Below, piece after piece: positions 43,433 to 52,305 of a stretch of DNA of 64,000 bases. The DNA is from Chitinophaga oryzae. Its GTDB lineage: Bacteria > Bacteroidota > Bacteroidia > Chitinophagales > Chitinophagaceae. The position numbers were made by a program, and so were the translations under genes. Location of the stretch: the NCBI RefSeq assembly GCF_012516375.2, contig NZ_CP051204.2, forward strand, positions 248,001-312,000, in the 5' to 3' direction. The number at the start of each line of letters is the position of its first letter. Position 1 is the first letter of the stretch. Under the pieces are notes generated by a model, which had not been told where the DNA came from, did not search any database, and was given only the letters and a program-made list of their open reading frames with translations.

Positions 43433-43840
43433 TTAGTAGGTGTATTCCGGTGGTGTGATGCCTTTGCAGCGCAGATAAGTGGTTGCCTGGCCACGATGGT
43501 GCGTAATATGGTCCAGCGTAGCATAAAAACCATGGATCACCTTTTCATCCGTGTTCGCTTTCTCTATGCTCTTTTGCAGGGCATCAAAACTTTTGGACAG
43601 GTACGCCTGGGTGGCGGCGGCTGTTTTAGTGGCAGCAGGCGGGTTCCAGTCGGCCGGCTGCTGCAGGATAAAGTTTTCGTTCCACCAATGGATGCCGTAG
43701 CCGATATGATGCATCAGGTCATTGAAGCTCCAGATGGCGGTATCCGGTTTAAACGCATAGCTGTCTGCCGGCATGGCGGCAGCTACGCTCAGCGTGTACT
43801 GACGGGCGTTCTCCAGCGTGCTTAATAATTGTGTTTTCAT
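43433..43840 (-). CDS. DinB-family protein
   Basis: The product of about 135 residues starts MKTQLLSTLENARQY and forms the DinB four-helix bundle with putative metal ligands in HHIGYGIHWW (near residue 44) and LDHITHHRGQATTYLR (near 110). The family includes thiol transferases and damage-inducible proteins; the role here is unknown. A Met codon at 43846 is an alternative start. It is upstream of the DUF1330 gene in the same direction. Confidence 0.82.
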   Translation of the reverse strand: MKTQLLSTLENARQYTLSVAAAMPADSYAFKPDTAIWSFNDLMHHIGYGIHWWNENFILQQPADWNPPAATKTAAATQAYLSKSFDALQKSIEKANTDEKVIHGFYATLDHITHHRGQATTYLRCKGITPPEYTY

Positions 43841-43914
43841 AAACATAACGAGTTGTTTGATGACACAAAACTATCTCACCCTGCAAGGGCAGGTTTAAGA
43901 AAAATTGCTGTTTT

Positions 43915-44751
43915 TTATCGCCGGGTATAAGAAGGGGATGATCCGAATTGTTTTTTATAGGCAGCCGAGAAATGTTCGAGGCTGTTGAAGCCGGTATCAA
44001 AGGCGATATGCGTTACCGGCTGGCTGCTGTGCCGCAGTTGCAGATGCGCTTCTTTCAGTCTCACCTGCAGCAGGTAGTTGTAGGGCGTGATGCCCGTCAT
44101 CTGTTTGAACAGCCGGTTAAAATGGAAAGGGCTGAGATGTCCTGCCGCGGCTAATTGGGGAAGAGAGATGTCTTCCGAAAAATTATTGCTGATAAATGTT
44201 TTTATAGCGGCTATCAGGGGAAGATGATGGCGTTTTTGTCTTTCTGTCAGCGGAGGGATGTTTTTATTTTGCCCGCGCGAGAGCACCAGCGAGAACAGCT
44301 CGAGCATCATCTGCTCAATCCACAGGCGGGGAAAATGTGGTTTCTGCAGTAGATAAAAGATACGGTGGTGGAGGTATTCCATTTCCGGTGTGGCCTTTAT
44401 CAGTACTGCATGAAGGTCCGGGTTTTTCAGAAACCAGGAAAGCTCCCTGCCTTGTTCTTCCAGTTGTTCCGCATGAACGGCAGGGAAAGAAAATATTGTG
44501 CACTGGTCCGGCATTTCATGCACATGCCCTACCCGGTGTTCGTATCCGGGTTTGCATACCAGGAACAAGCCGTTGAACGCATCGAGGTCATTCCGGAATA
44601 CTTTGAAGGTAAAATTACCCTGCCGGATAAAGGCGATGGAAAAAGTTTCCTGGTGCTCCCAGGCTGACAGCTTGCACTGCTGGCATTGGCACAGGAAATT
44701 GTGCACATTGCCAACAGTTGACTGATACATATTTTGTACGATAGCTTCCAT
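43915..44751 (-). CDS. AraC-family transcriptional regulator
   Basis: The product of about 278 residues starts MEAIVQNMYQSTVGNVHNF, has a cupin-like N-terminal sensor (about residues 1-120) with several Cys (FLCQCQQCKL, near residue 20), and a C-terminal AraC HTH pair (ISLPQLAAAGHLSPFHFNRLF; VTHIAFDTGFNSLEHFSAAYK). The long in-frame extension to 45075 overlaps the next gene and a -7 motif, so 44751 is chosen. It probably controls the DinB/DUF1330 genes downstream. Confidence 0.88.
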   Translation of the reverse strand: MEAIVQNMYQSTVGNVHNFLCQCQQCKLSAWEHQETFSIAFIRQGNFTFKVFRNDLDAFNGLFLVCKPGYEHRVGHVHEMPDQCTIFSFPAVHAEQLEEQGRELSWFLKNPDLHAVLIKATPEMEYLHHRIFYLLQKPHFPRLWIEQMMLELFSLVLSRGQNKNIPPLTERQKRHHLPLIAAIKTFISNNFSEDISLPQLAAAGHLSPFHFNRLFKQMTGITPYNYLLQVRLKEAHLQLRHSSQPVTHIAFDTGFNSLEHFSAAYKKQFGSSPSYTRR

Positions 44752-44775
44752 ATGGTTGTCTGTAGCCTGCTTTTG

Positions 44776-44783
44776 CAAAGGTA
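44776..44783 (-). promoter_or_regulatory. -7 promoter motif for the AraC gene
   Basis: The minus strand reads TACCTTTG (TAnnTTTG), 24 nt upstream of the ATG at 44751. Confidence 0.6.
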
Positions 44784-44843
44784 AACAATTGGCGTTCCCT
44801 TTACGGCAGACTTTGGTTGGTGAATAATTAAAGCGCGTGAATG

Positions 44844-45200
44844 TTAAAAAGGAATCTCTTCGAGCGGAATCGTCACTTCGCTGAGAAACCAGGCATCTTC
44901 TCTTTCCTCCGGTTCTTCCAGCCACAGCGGATATTTTTCCGGCGTGGAAAAGTGCCGCTGTAACAGCCGGGTAAGATGTTCGGAGGCCATATGCGCTTCC
45001 TTCAGGATAGCCTCCTCTTCGGCCGGGCTGAGGAACGATTTCCGGCCTCTTTTGCCGGCCGCAGGGTGATGACATCTCATTTTGCGATAGAACGTAGGTT
45101 CGCTCCAGTTACAGGCGGTGCATACCATCTGCCGGAACCTTCCGCAAAAAATGTTGAAAACAGCGTAAACATCTCTGAGCAAGTTTGGATCTGAAGTCAT
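44844..45200 (-). CDS. Small unknown protein with FRx5AC(D/N)WSxxTxYR motif
   Basis: The product of about 118 residues starts MTSDPNLLRDVYAVFN. It has FRQMVCTACNWSEPTFYRK (about residues 22-40), then a basic GKRGRKSF segment and an acidic C-terminus. The motif is shared with the ORF at 27062. The pattern suggests a small HTH DNA-binding domain (inference). No Pfam family is recognised. It lies upstream of an AraC gene in the same direction and about 390 nt from the divergent chitinase, so it could regulate either. Confidence 0.65.
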   Translation of the reverse strand: MTSDPNLLRDVYAVFNIFCGRFRQMVCTACNWSEPTFYRKMRCHHPAAGKRGRKSFLSPAEEEAILKEAHMASEHLTRLLQRHFSTPEKYPLWLEEPEEREDAWFLSEVTIPLEEIPF

Positions 45201-45593
45201 TTGGTTTTTGTTGTGGGTGAGGGAAAGAAGAAGCGGCACACCGGAAACAACGATCACATGATGCTGACAGCAAGATAGTTCATCAATACGCAAAGGATTT
45301 GCGTGCTCTTACGCTCCTTCAAAAAAGCAGCAGGAGGAATCCTGACAATATAAAATATATAAGCCTTCTGACAGTAAAAATACAGCAGTGGCCCGTGAAA
45401 AATTTTTTTTTTGACGTAGTACTTTTTTTAGATTGCACCGACTCCCCCATCGTGCTGTATTTTACGTGAAACCCTTATCAGGAGATCTGAAAACCTTATA
45501 TACGATAGCCTAGCATATAACCCGAACGCACATGTAATTCCCTTTTAGTTGAGCACTAGTTTTTAATAACCATTATCTTAACAAACAATCACT
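45201..45593. other. Long intergenic region upstream of the chitinase
   Basis: This 393-nt gap holds no gene I can support. The half near the chitinase is AT-rich (including a run of about ten Ts near 45405), without an exact TAnnTTTG close to the start. Confidence 0.5.
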
Positions 45594-48500
45594 ATGACAC
45601 CAAAATCTACCAATGGAGGCGCAGCGCTTCGCTGTATCGCATTCGTCTGTTGGCTGTTACTGTCGCTGTCGCCCGGGACCCTTGCCCAGGTGAGCCCTAC
45701 TGTTCCGGCCACCACGCAGCAACACAACAAGCAGGTGATCGGTTACATCACCCAATGGGACGCCTGGAAAAATGTGGCAGGCACCGTTCCGTTAGGCGGC
45801 TACAATCACCTGAACGTGGACTATTCACAGTACACCATTCTGAACTTTTCGTTCTTTGGCGTAGCCAATGACGGATCGCTGCACAGCGGCGACTACCGCA
45901 ACAAGAACATTTACCAGGCAGGCGCCGTACAGGCCCCCGCTCCCATGGTCAATGAAGACATCTACAGCAGCTGGGACATGTATCTCCTGTACGGAGAACT
46001 GGAAGTGCTGTATTACATCCCTGACAACAGTTATGCCTATTCCCTCGGATACCGTAACGGCGGCAGCGGATGGACCAACGTGAACACCGGTAAAACAGGC
46101 AGCTTCCCGCTCTCTGTGCCCAAACAGGGCGGCGCTCCCGGCGTGATCGATCTGGCCCACCAGAAAGGTGTAAAAGTCCTGGCTTCCATCGGCGGCTGGA
46201 GCATGTGTAAACACTATCCCGAAGTAGCGGCAGACGCTACCAAAAGAGCCAAATTCGTGGCCGGCTGCCAGCAGCTGATCGCCATGGGCTTCGATGGGAT
46301 CGACTTCGACTGGGAATACCCCAATGATGCGGGTATGAACATTGAACACTACAGTGCCGCGGACTATACCAACTTCGCGATACTGCTGGAAGCCGTGAGA
46401 GCTGCCATCGGTCCCAATAAACTGATGACCAGCTGTTTCTCCCCTGCCCTCAACAAACTGCAGGGCTTTGACTGGCCACGCCTGAACAATGTCCTGAACT
46501 ACTTCAACATGATGACGTATGACTACAACGGCGGCTGGTCCAACAAAGCCGGCCACAACTCCCCGCTGTACGAATACCCCGGCCAGGAATATGCCGGCTT
46601 CTCGCTCGACGCCACCACCAAAGGGCTGCGCGCACTGGGAGTCAACATGAGCAAAGTCAATCTCGGCGCACCTTTCTACGGCCGTGGCGTTATTACCAAC
46701 GGCACCGCTGATCTGCATACGCCTACCGTGAAACGCGCCGAAACCGTGCAGCCTGACGGCCCTATTCAGACCTGCGCAGACTATACCAACTGGACAAAGG
46801 ACGTATGGGACGGCACGCCCAACTACAGCTATATACTTAATACCACGGGCTCCGGGTCCGGCTGGACCGACCACTGGGACGACGTTGCCAAAGTGCCTTA
46901 TAAAACAAAAGGTAATTTCTTCCTGAGCTATGACAACGAACGTTCCGTTGCCGCCAAAGCCCAGTACATCAAAGATAACAGCCTGGCAGGCGTGATCATC
47001 TGGCAGGTATACGCTGACATGGTGAACATGACCAGCAGCACCGTGCCCAAAGGTAAACTCATCTATTGCCCCAATACCCGGTCGCCACTGGTGAATAAAA
47101 TCAATGAAGTATTCGCATCCGGCGGCAGCGGCACCAATGTGCCCCCTGTGGTCCGCATCACCGCCCCCGCCAACAATGCTACCTTCACCGCCCCCGCCAA
47201 TATCACTTTGCAGGCTGCCGCCAGCGATACCGACGGCACCGTGATCAGGGTGGACTTCTACAATGGCGCCACCCTGCTGGGCTCAGACAGCACTGCTCCT
47301 TACAGCTATGCATGGAACGGCACACCGGCAGGCAACTACGCCGTAAAAGCCATCGCAACGGACAATAAGGGCGCTTCCACCACATCCTCTGTGGTGAACC
47401 TGGTGGTAAACACTTCCGGGACCGGTCAGCCCGATTCCGGTAAAGTAATTGTCGGCTACTGGCAGAACTGGGGATCGCCTTCGGATGCATCTCCGTATAT
47501 CCCTCTCCGTAATGTCAACCCAAAATACAACGTCATTGAAGTAGCTTTCGCGGTCAGCGGATCCGACCTGGCCACTATTTCCTTTGTGCCCGAAAACGTA
47601 ACGCCGGCGGAGTTCCTGGCAGACGTACAATACCTGCAGTCACAGGGTAAAAAAGTACTCCTGTCGCTCGGTGGTGAAACCGGTTCCCTGAACCTTTCCA
47701 CCACGGCGAAAAAACAAGCTTTCGTTACGTCCATGAAAGCACTGATGGACCAATACAATTTTGACGGCTTTGACCTGGACATAGAAGGTGGTAACAACCT
47801 GCAGCTGGACAACGGCGATAAGGATTTCACTAACCCCACCACGCCCAAAGTACAAAACCTGATAGCCGGCGTGAAAGAGATCATAGCCTACCGCAAAGGC
47901 CAGGGCAAAAACTGCTGGCTCACCATGGCGCCGGAAACGTACTATGTACAAACGGCCTATGGCTCTACTTACTCTCCGCTGGTAGGCGCTTACCTGCCTG
48001 TTATCTACGGCTTGCGTAACGAGCTGACTTTCATCCAGACCCAATATTATAATACCGGTTCTGTCATGGGCCTCGATAACGGCGTGTACAACCAGGGGAC
48101 GCCTGACTTTATCGTAGCGTTGACCGAAATGCTGCTGAGAGGATTCCCGGTAGCCGGCACCACGCAGACTTTCCCGGCACTGCGCCAGGACCAGGTTGCC
48201 TTTGGTATTCCGGCTTCTGCCCGCGCTGCCGGCGGTGGTTATATCGCACCTGCCAACGTGAAAAAAGCACTGGACTATGTGATGAAAGGACAGTCCTTCG
48301 GCGGTACCTACCAGCTGCGCAACGCTGCAGGATACCCCGGCCTGCGTGGTATCATGACATGGTCTGTGAACTGGGATAAAGCCAATGGCGACGAATTTGC
48401 CAACAACTATTACGAATATTTCTTCGGTTCTTCGCCGGTCAACAAACCACCGGTGGTGAACATCACTTCTCCTGCCAACAATGCGAACTTCACCGCTCCG

Positions 48501-49466
48501 GCTTCCGTGAATATTCAGGCGGCGGCTTCCGACAGCGACGGCGTGGTGACCCGCGTAGCGTTCTACCAGGGCAGCACCCTGCTGGGGGTAGACAGCGTGG
48601 CGCCATATACCTGGGCCTGGAGCAATGTGGCAGCGGGAAACTACAGCCTTACCGCCAGAGCTACCGACAACAAAGGCGCTACCACCACTTCTGCTGTGGT
48701 GAACATCAGCGTAACAACAGGAGGCAACAAACCTCCGGTAGTGAATATCACTTCTCCGGCCAACAACGCCACCTTCACTGCTCCGGCTACCGTGAACATA
48801 CAGGCGGCAGCTTCCGATAGTGACGGTGTCATTAAACGCGTGGTTTTCTACCAGGGCAGTACCCAACTGGGCGTAGACAGTGTAGCGCCATACACCTGGA
48901 CCTGGAGCAACGTGGCAGCAGGCACTTACAGCCTCACCGCGAGAGCTACCGACAACGGCGGCGCCACTACCACATCTGCAGCTGTGAGCATTACCGTGAG
49001 CGGCGGCGACAACTGTAACGGTATCCCGGCGTGGTCGCCCACTACTGCTTACAACGGCGGAGCACAGGTATCATATAACGGTAAGGTATATTCTGCAAAA
49101 TGGTGGACACAGGGCGAACAGCCTGATATCAGCATGGGCGACGGTAAACCGTGGAAGTATGTCCGCGATTGTACAGGAGCCGCTATGGCTGCTTCCCAGC
49201 CTCAACAGCTGATCGCTTACCCCAACCCGGTAGTGGGACCCGATCTGCAGATACAGGTAGACGCCCCGGCCGGCGATAAGCTGCTGGTGGAAGTACTGGA
49301 CCTGAAAGGCAGCGCACCGGTATTGCAACAGATACATACCGCCAACGCCAAAGGCACCCTGCCTTTACGCGTAGATATGTCTAAAGTGCCGAATGGTACC
49401 TGGATCATCCGGGTGACCAGCCAGCAAAGCAGAAAAATCTGGCGTAGCAAGGTTGTGAAATTATAA
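45594..49466 (+). CDS. Secreted chitinase with two GH18 domains, T9SS-exported
   Basis: The 1290-residue protein has a signal peptide and a first GH18 barrel (about residues 45-510) with the catalytic motif DGIDFDWEYP (Glu241). An Ig-like domain (about 515-607) follows, then a second GH18 (about 617-945) with FDGFDLDIEGG (Glu731). Two more near-identical Ig-like domains (about 950-1040 and 1045-1137) come next, then a CBM5/12-like chitin-binding module (WSPTTAYNGGAQVSYNGKVY, about 1143-1186), and a type IX secretion C-terminal domain (LIAYPNPV to the end). It would hydrolyse chitin outside the cell; the different barrels may give endo and exo activity. It resembles ChiA of Flavobacterium johnsoniae in having two GH18s. 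Products would suit the SusCD/GH20 locus upstream. Confidence 0.95.
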   Translation: MTPKSTNGGAALRCIAFVCWLLLSLSPGTLAQVSPTVPATTQQHNKQVIGYITQWDAWKNVAGTVPLGGYNHLNVDYSQYTILNFSFFGVANDGSLHSGDYRNKNIYQAGAVQAPAPMVNEDIYSSWDMYLLYGELEVLYYIPDNSYAYSLGYRNGGSGWTNVNTGKTGSFPLSVPKQGGAPGVIDLAHQKGVKVLASIGGWSMCKHYPEVAADATKRAKFVAGCQQLIAMGFDGIDFDWEYPNDAGMNIEHYSAADYTNFAILLEAVRAAIGPNKLMTSCFSPALNKLQGFDWPRLNNVLNYFNMMTYDYNGGWSNKAGHNSPLYEYPGQEYAGFSLDATTKGLRALGVNMSKVNLGAPFYGRGVITNGTADLHTPTVKRAETVQPDGPIQTCADYTNWTKDVWDGTPNYSYILNTTGSGSGWTDHWDDVAKVPYKTKGNFFLSYDNERSVAAKAQYIKDNSLAGVIIWQVYADMVNMTSSTVPKGKLIYCPNTRSPLVNKINEVFASGGSGTNVPPVVRITAPANNATFTAPANITLQAAASDTDGTVIRVDFYNGATLLGSDSTAPYSYAWNGTPAGNYAVKAIATDNKGASTTSSVVNLVVNTSGTGQPDSGKVIVGYWQNWGSPSDASPYIPLRNVNPKYNVIEVAFAVSGSDLATISFVPENVTPAEFLADVQYLQSQGKKVLLSLGGETGSLNLSTTAKKQAFVTSMKALMDQYNFDGFDLDIEGGNNLQLDNGDKDFTNPTTPKVQNLIAGVKEIIAYRKGQGKNCWLTMAPETYYVQTAYGSTYSPLVGAYLPVIYGLRNELTFIQTQYYNTGSVMGLDNGVYNQGTPDFIVALTEMLLRGFPVAGTTQTFPALRQDQVAFGIPASARAAGGGYIAPANVKKALDYVMKGQSFGGTYQLRNAAGYPGLRGIMTWSVNWDKANGDEFANNYYEYFFGSSPVNKPPVVNITSPANNANFTAPASVNIQAAASDSDGVVTRVAFYQGSTLLGVDSVAPYTWAWSNVAAGNYSLTARATDNKGATTTSAVVNISVTTGGNKPPVVNITSPANNATFTAPATVNIQAAASDSDGVIKRVVFYQGSTQLGVDSVAPYTWTWSNVAAGTYSLTARATDNGGATTTSAAVSITVSGGDNCNGIPAWSPTTAYNGGAQVSYNGKVYSAKWWTQGEQPDISMGDGKPWKYVRDCTGAAMAASQPQQLIAYPNPVVGPDLQIQVDAPAGDKLLVEVLDLKGSAPVLQQIHTANAKGTLPLRVDMSKVPNGTWIIRVTSQQSRKIWRSKVVKL

Positions 49467-49488
49467 TCACATAATTGCTCGCAGGCTC

Positions 49489-49658
49489 GCAGGGTTCTCG
49501 CAAAGTCGCAGAGCAGCAAAGAGCGCAAAGATTTTTAAGATTAAATAAGAAAAGCAAAGGGCGGAGATCAAATTTGATCTCCGCCCTTTGCTTTTCTTAG
49601 CTCGCTTATACTTATTCTTTGCGCTCTTTGCTGCTCTGCGACTTTGCGGGAACCCTGC
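49489..49658. repeat. 170-bp palindromic element with a 54-nt perfect palindrome
   Basis: Outer arms of 43 nt (49489-49531 and 49616-49658) match as reverse complements with one mismatch; they hold short repeats such as GCAAAGTCGCAGAGCAGCAA. The centre, 49546-49599, is a perfect 54-nt palindrome (arms of 27 nt) around GATCAAATTTGATC. It fills most of the gap between the convergent chitinase and GH31 genes and may serve as a bidirectional terminator. Confidence 0.92.
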
Positions 49659-49703
49659 GTGAAGAAAAGGCCCCCCGGAAAATCCGGGGGTGCCGTTCTT
49701 TTC

Positions 49704-52163
49704 TCATAAACCCACGTTAAGAAGCTCGTTACTGTTGGCAAAGGTGGCCACTTGTACCGGACAGCTTTCAGCCGGTATAAATGATCCCTGCGGATCAAAC
49801 CGGGATATGGGTGACAAAAAAGAAAAGGGACCTGAGTCTACACTCGTGGAATTACCGTTGACGGTTATACGCTGTTTGCTGTCAAACCCGTGCAGGATCA
49901 GTTTGATGTGATGAAACTGGCTACGGTAGCTGCCCTGCGGTTTTTGCAGTGTCAGCGTTTGCTGCGCAGGATCATAGGTGACAGACCTTTCATAGAAATC
50001 ACCTTTTTCGTAAGAGAGGCTTTCGCCATCATCTTCATAGTACACAAATGTATTAGGCTGACTGCCTTTATAGAGATGAAGGAAAAGCGTGTCTGCAGGT
50101 TTCTCGCGCGTAGACTGCACCAGTGATTGCATGGGCACAATGCTGCTTTCTTTTACATATACCGGTAAGGTTTTGATATTGAGGGGAGTAATGACGTCCT
50201 GGCCGCCTGTGATAACGGCGTCTGTATAGAGGTTGTACCATTTCCCTTTAGGGAAATAAATACTGCCGAATTCTTTGGTGCTCTCGAAGGGAGCGATCAT
50301 ATAGGCATCGCCGAATTGGTACTGGTTCTGGAAGCGGGTGTCATATACCTGCGGGTCGAAAGTGTTTTGAAGCGCCAGCGTGCGCATCACGGGCATGCCT
50401 GTACGGCTGGCGGTGTACAGCGTGCTGTACAGGTAAGGCAGCAGGTGGTACCGCAGGTTTACATAGTTGCGGGTAATCTCCAGTGCCTCTTCCCCGAACG
50501 CCCAGGGCTCCGCTGATTTAGTGTTGACACCGGTATGGTTTCTGAAGTACGGAATAAAAGCGCCTATCTGCATCCAGCGGGTGTAAAGACTAACGGACGG
50601 GTTGCCGGTAAAGCCCCCTACATCCATTCCGGAGAAGGGAAAACCACTCACGCCCAGGCTGTTCAGCAACCGAACGCCCAGCAACATATGGTCTTCTTCC
50701 GCACGGTTGTCGCCGGTCCAGATGGCGGTATAGCGCTGGCTGCCGGAATAAGCGGCGCGTGTTAACAGGAATGGCCGTTTTTGCAGCGCTTCGCGGGCGC
50801 CTTCATAGCTGGCGCGCACCATTTGCAGTCCGTAGATGTTATGCGCCTGCAAGTGGGTAACCGGATGCCCTTCATAATCGAAGAGCACATTGTTAGGCAT
50901 TTTCTGCCCCCATGTGGCAATCTCATTCATATCGTTCCAGATGCCGCTGACACCGTCACGGATATACGATTTTACCTGGCCTTTCCACCAGTTGCGGCCT
51001 TTCTCGCTCGTAAAGTCGGGAAAGTGGCACCAGCCGGGCCATACCTGCCCTGTATAGTTCTGCCCGTCGCTGTATTTGATGAAGATATTTTCCTTTTTGC
51101 CGTTTTCATATGCGGGATAACCTTCTTCCACTTTGATGCCGGGGTCAACGATGACGGTTACACGAAATCCCATGTCTTTTAACTTGCCGGTAAGCAGTGC
51201 CGGGTTGGGGAAACGTTCTTTGTTCCAGGTAAACAGCTTATAGGCATCCATATAGTGGATGTCGAGGGTGATGCCGTCTGCCGGGATTTTCTTTTCGCGC
51301 AGGGTTTGTGCCACCCGGTACACTTCTGTGTCGGGATAGTAGCTATAGCGGTTCTGTTGATAACCGAGGCTCCACAGCGGCGGCAAGGGCATACGGCCGG
51401 TCAGGCCGGTATAGGACCGGATAATGTCTGCCATCTGCGGATGGTAGATGAAATAATAGTTCATCTCTCCTCCCTTTGCGCCGAACGACGAAAAGCGATT
51501 GTTGCTGGCGCCGAAGTTAAAGTCACTCTGGTAGCTGTTGTCGAAGAAAATACCGTAGTTCTGCTGATGGTGGATGCCGATATAAAATGGAATGGTGGCG
51601 TAGATGGGATCCCTGTTGGTGGCATAACCGAATACGTCGGAGTTCCAGTTCGTATAGCCTTCACCTTTACGGTCCAGGTTGCCGGTTTTTTCACCCAGCC
51701 CGATAAACCGCTCGTTTTCCTGTATCTTTTTATAGGTCGTCACTTCATCACCGATCCAGGAAGTACCGAGGCCTGGCTCATCTTCACTGATCACATCGCC
51801 CGAAGGGCTGAAAAAAGCAACAGCAAAAGGTGTTTTTTGTATCCGCATTTTTAAGGAATCGGTTACAATACTGATCTCGTTGCTGTTTTGGGTGATCTGT
51901 GCTTTCGCGGGGGATGGTTTGCTCACCACAGCATACGAGAAATCGGCTCTCAGCGGTTGTTTGTCCATTCTCACGCGGATAACGGAAGGGCTATATACTG
52001 TTACCTCCGCAAAGGCATTGGTAGTTTTAATTTTTACCTGTTGACCGGAGATGCTGACGCTGATGACATTACCTGCCGGCATCACGGGCGTCTGGGCGAT
52101 GACCGGGGTCCGTATCAACAGGAAAAGCAACAGTAGAAAGGCCGGCAGCGGAATTTTGTTCAT
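49704..52163 (-). CDS. GH31 alpha-glucosidase-like enzyme
   Basis: The 819-residue protein starts MNKIPLPAFLLLLFLLIRTP, a signal peptide. An N-terminal beta-sandwich (about residues 30-250) precedes the GH31 barrel with the nucleophile in GIWNDMNE (Asp411) and the acid/base in TGDNRAEEDH (Asp485). C-terminal beta domains, including a DUF5110-like part, follow. It hydrolyses alpha-glucosides or alpha-xylosides; the locus suggests starch/maltodextrin. An in-frame Met at 52187 is possible but less signal-like. It is last in the regulator-SusC-SusD-GH31 set. Confidence 0.92.
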   Translation of the reverse strand: MNKIPLPAFLLLLFLLIRTPVIAQTPVMPAGNVISVSISGQQVKIKTTNAFAEVTVYSPSVIRVRMDKQPLRADFSYAVVSKPSPAKAQITQNSNEISIVTDSLKMRIQKTPFAVAFFSPSGDVISEDEPGLGTSWIGDEVTTYKKIQENERFIGLGEKTGNLDRKGEGYTNWNSDVFGYATNRDPIYATIPFYIGIHHQQNYGIFFDNSYQSDFNFGASNNRFSSFGAKGGEMNYYFIYHPQMADIIRSYTGLTGRMPLPPLWSLGYQQNRYSYYPDTEVYRVAQTLREKKIPADGITLDIHYMDAYKLFTWNKERFPNPALLTGKLKDMGFRVTVIVDPGIKVEEGYPAYENGKKENIFIKYSDGQNYTGQVWPGWCHFPDFTSEKGRNWWKGQVKSYIRDGVSGIWNDMNEIATWGQKMPNNVLFDYEGHPVTHLQAHNIYGLQMVRASYEGAREALQKRPFLLTRAAYSGSQRYTAIWTGDNRAEEDHMLLGVRLLNSLGVSGFPFSGMDVGGFTGNPSVSLYTRWMQIGAFIPYFRNHTGVNTKSAEPWAFGEEALEITRNYVNLRYHLLPYLYSTLYTASRTGMPVMRTLALQNTFDPQVYDTRFQNQYQFGDAYMIAPFESTKEFGSIYFPKGKWYNLYTDAVITGGQDVITPLNIKTLPVYVKESSIVPMQSLVQSTREKPADTLFLHLYKGSQPNTFVYYEDDGESLSYEKGDFYERSVTYDPAQQTLTLQKPQGSYRSQFHHIKLILHGFDSKQRITVNGNSTSVDSGPFSFLSPISRFDPQGSFIPAESCPVQVATFANSNELLNVGL

Positions 52164-52253
52164 GATACTGGTGATTTGATGAGACAATCCTCCCCCGGCA
52201 CGCCTGGCGGGACCGGGCGCAGCAGCGGGTAACAGGTAAAAATGCCGGAGGAT

Positions 52254-52292
52254 TTACCGGGAACAGTACCGGCGTGGCACTGTTCCCGGTAA
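52254..52292 (-). promoter_or_regulatory. Intercistronic hairpin between susD and the GH31 gene
   Basis: TTACCGGGAACAGT (52254-52267) is an exact reverse complement of 52279-52292, giving a 14-bp stem with an 11-nt loop. It starts 14 nt after the SusD stop on the minus strand, with no T run. It may stabilise the upstream SusCD mRNA or reduce GH31 expression. Confidence 0.65.
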
Positions 52293-52305
52293 TGGAAAAT
52301 ATAGT

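Noticed and set aside
43915..45075. Extended 386-codon form of the AraC regulator
   Set aside because: The first 108 codons overlap the separate gene at 44844 and a promoter motif at 44776, and look non-coding; the 278-residue form is preferred.
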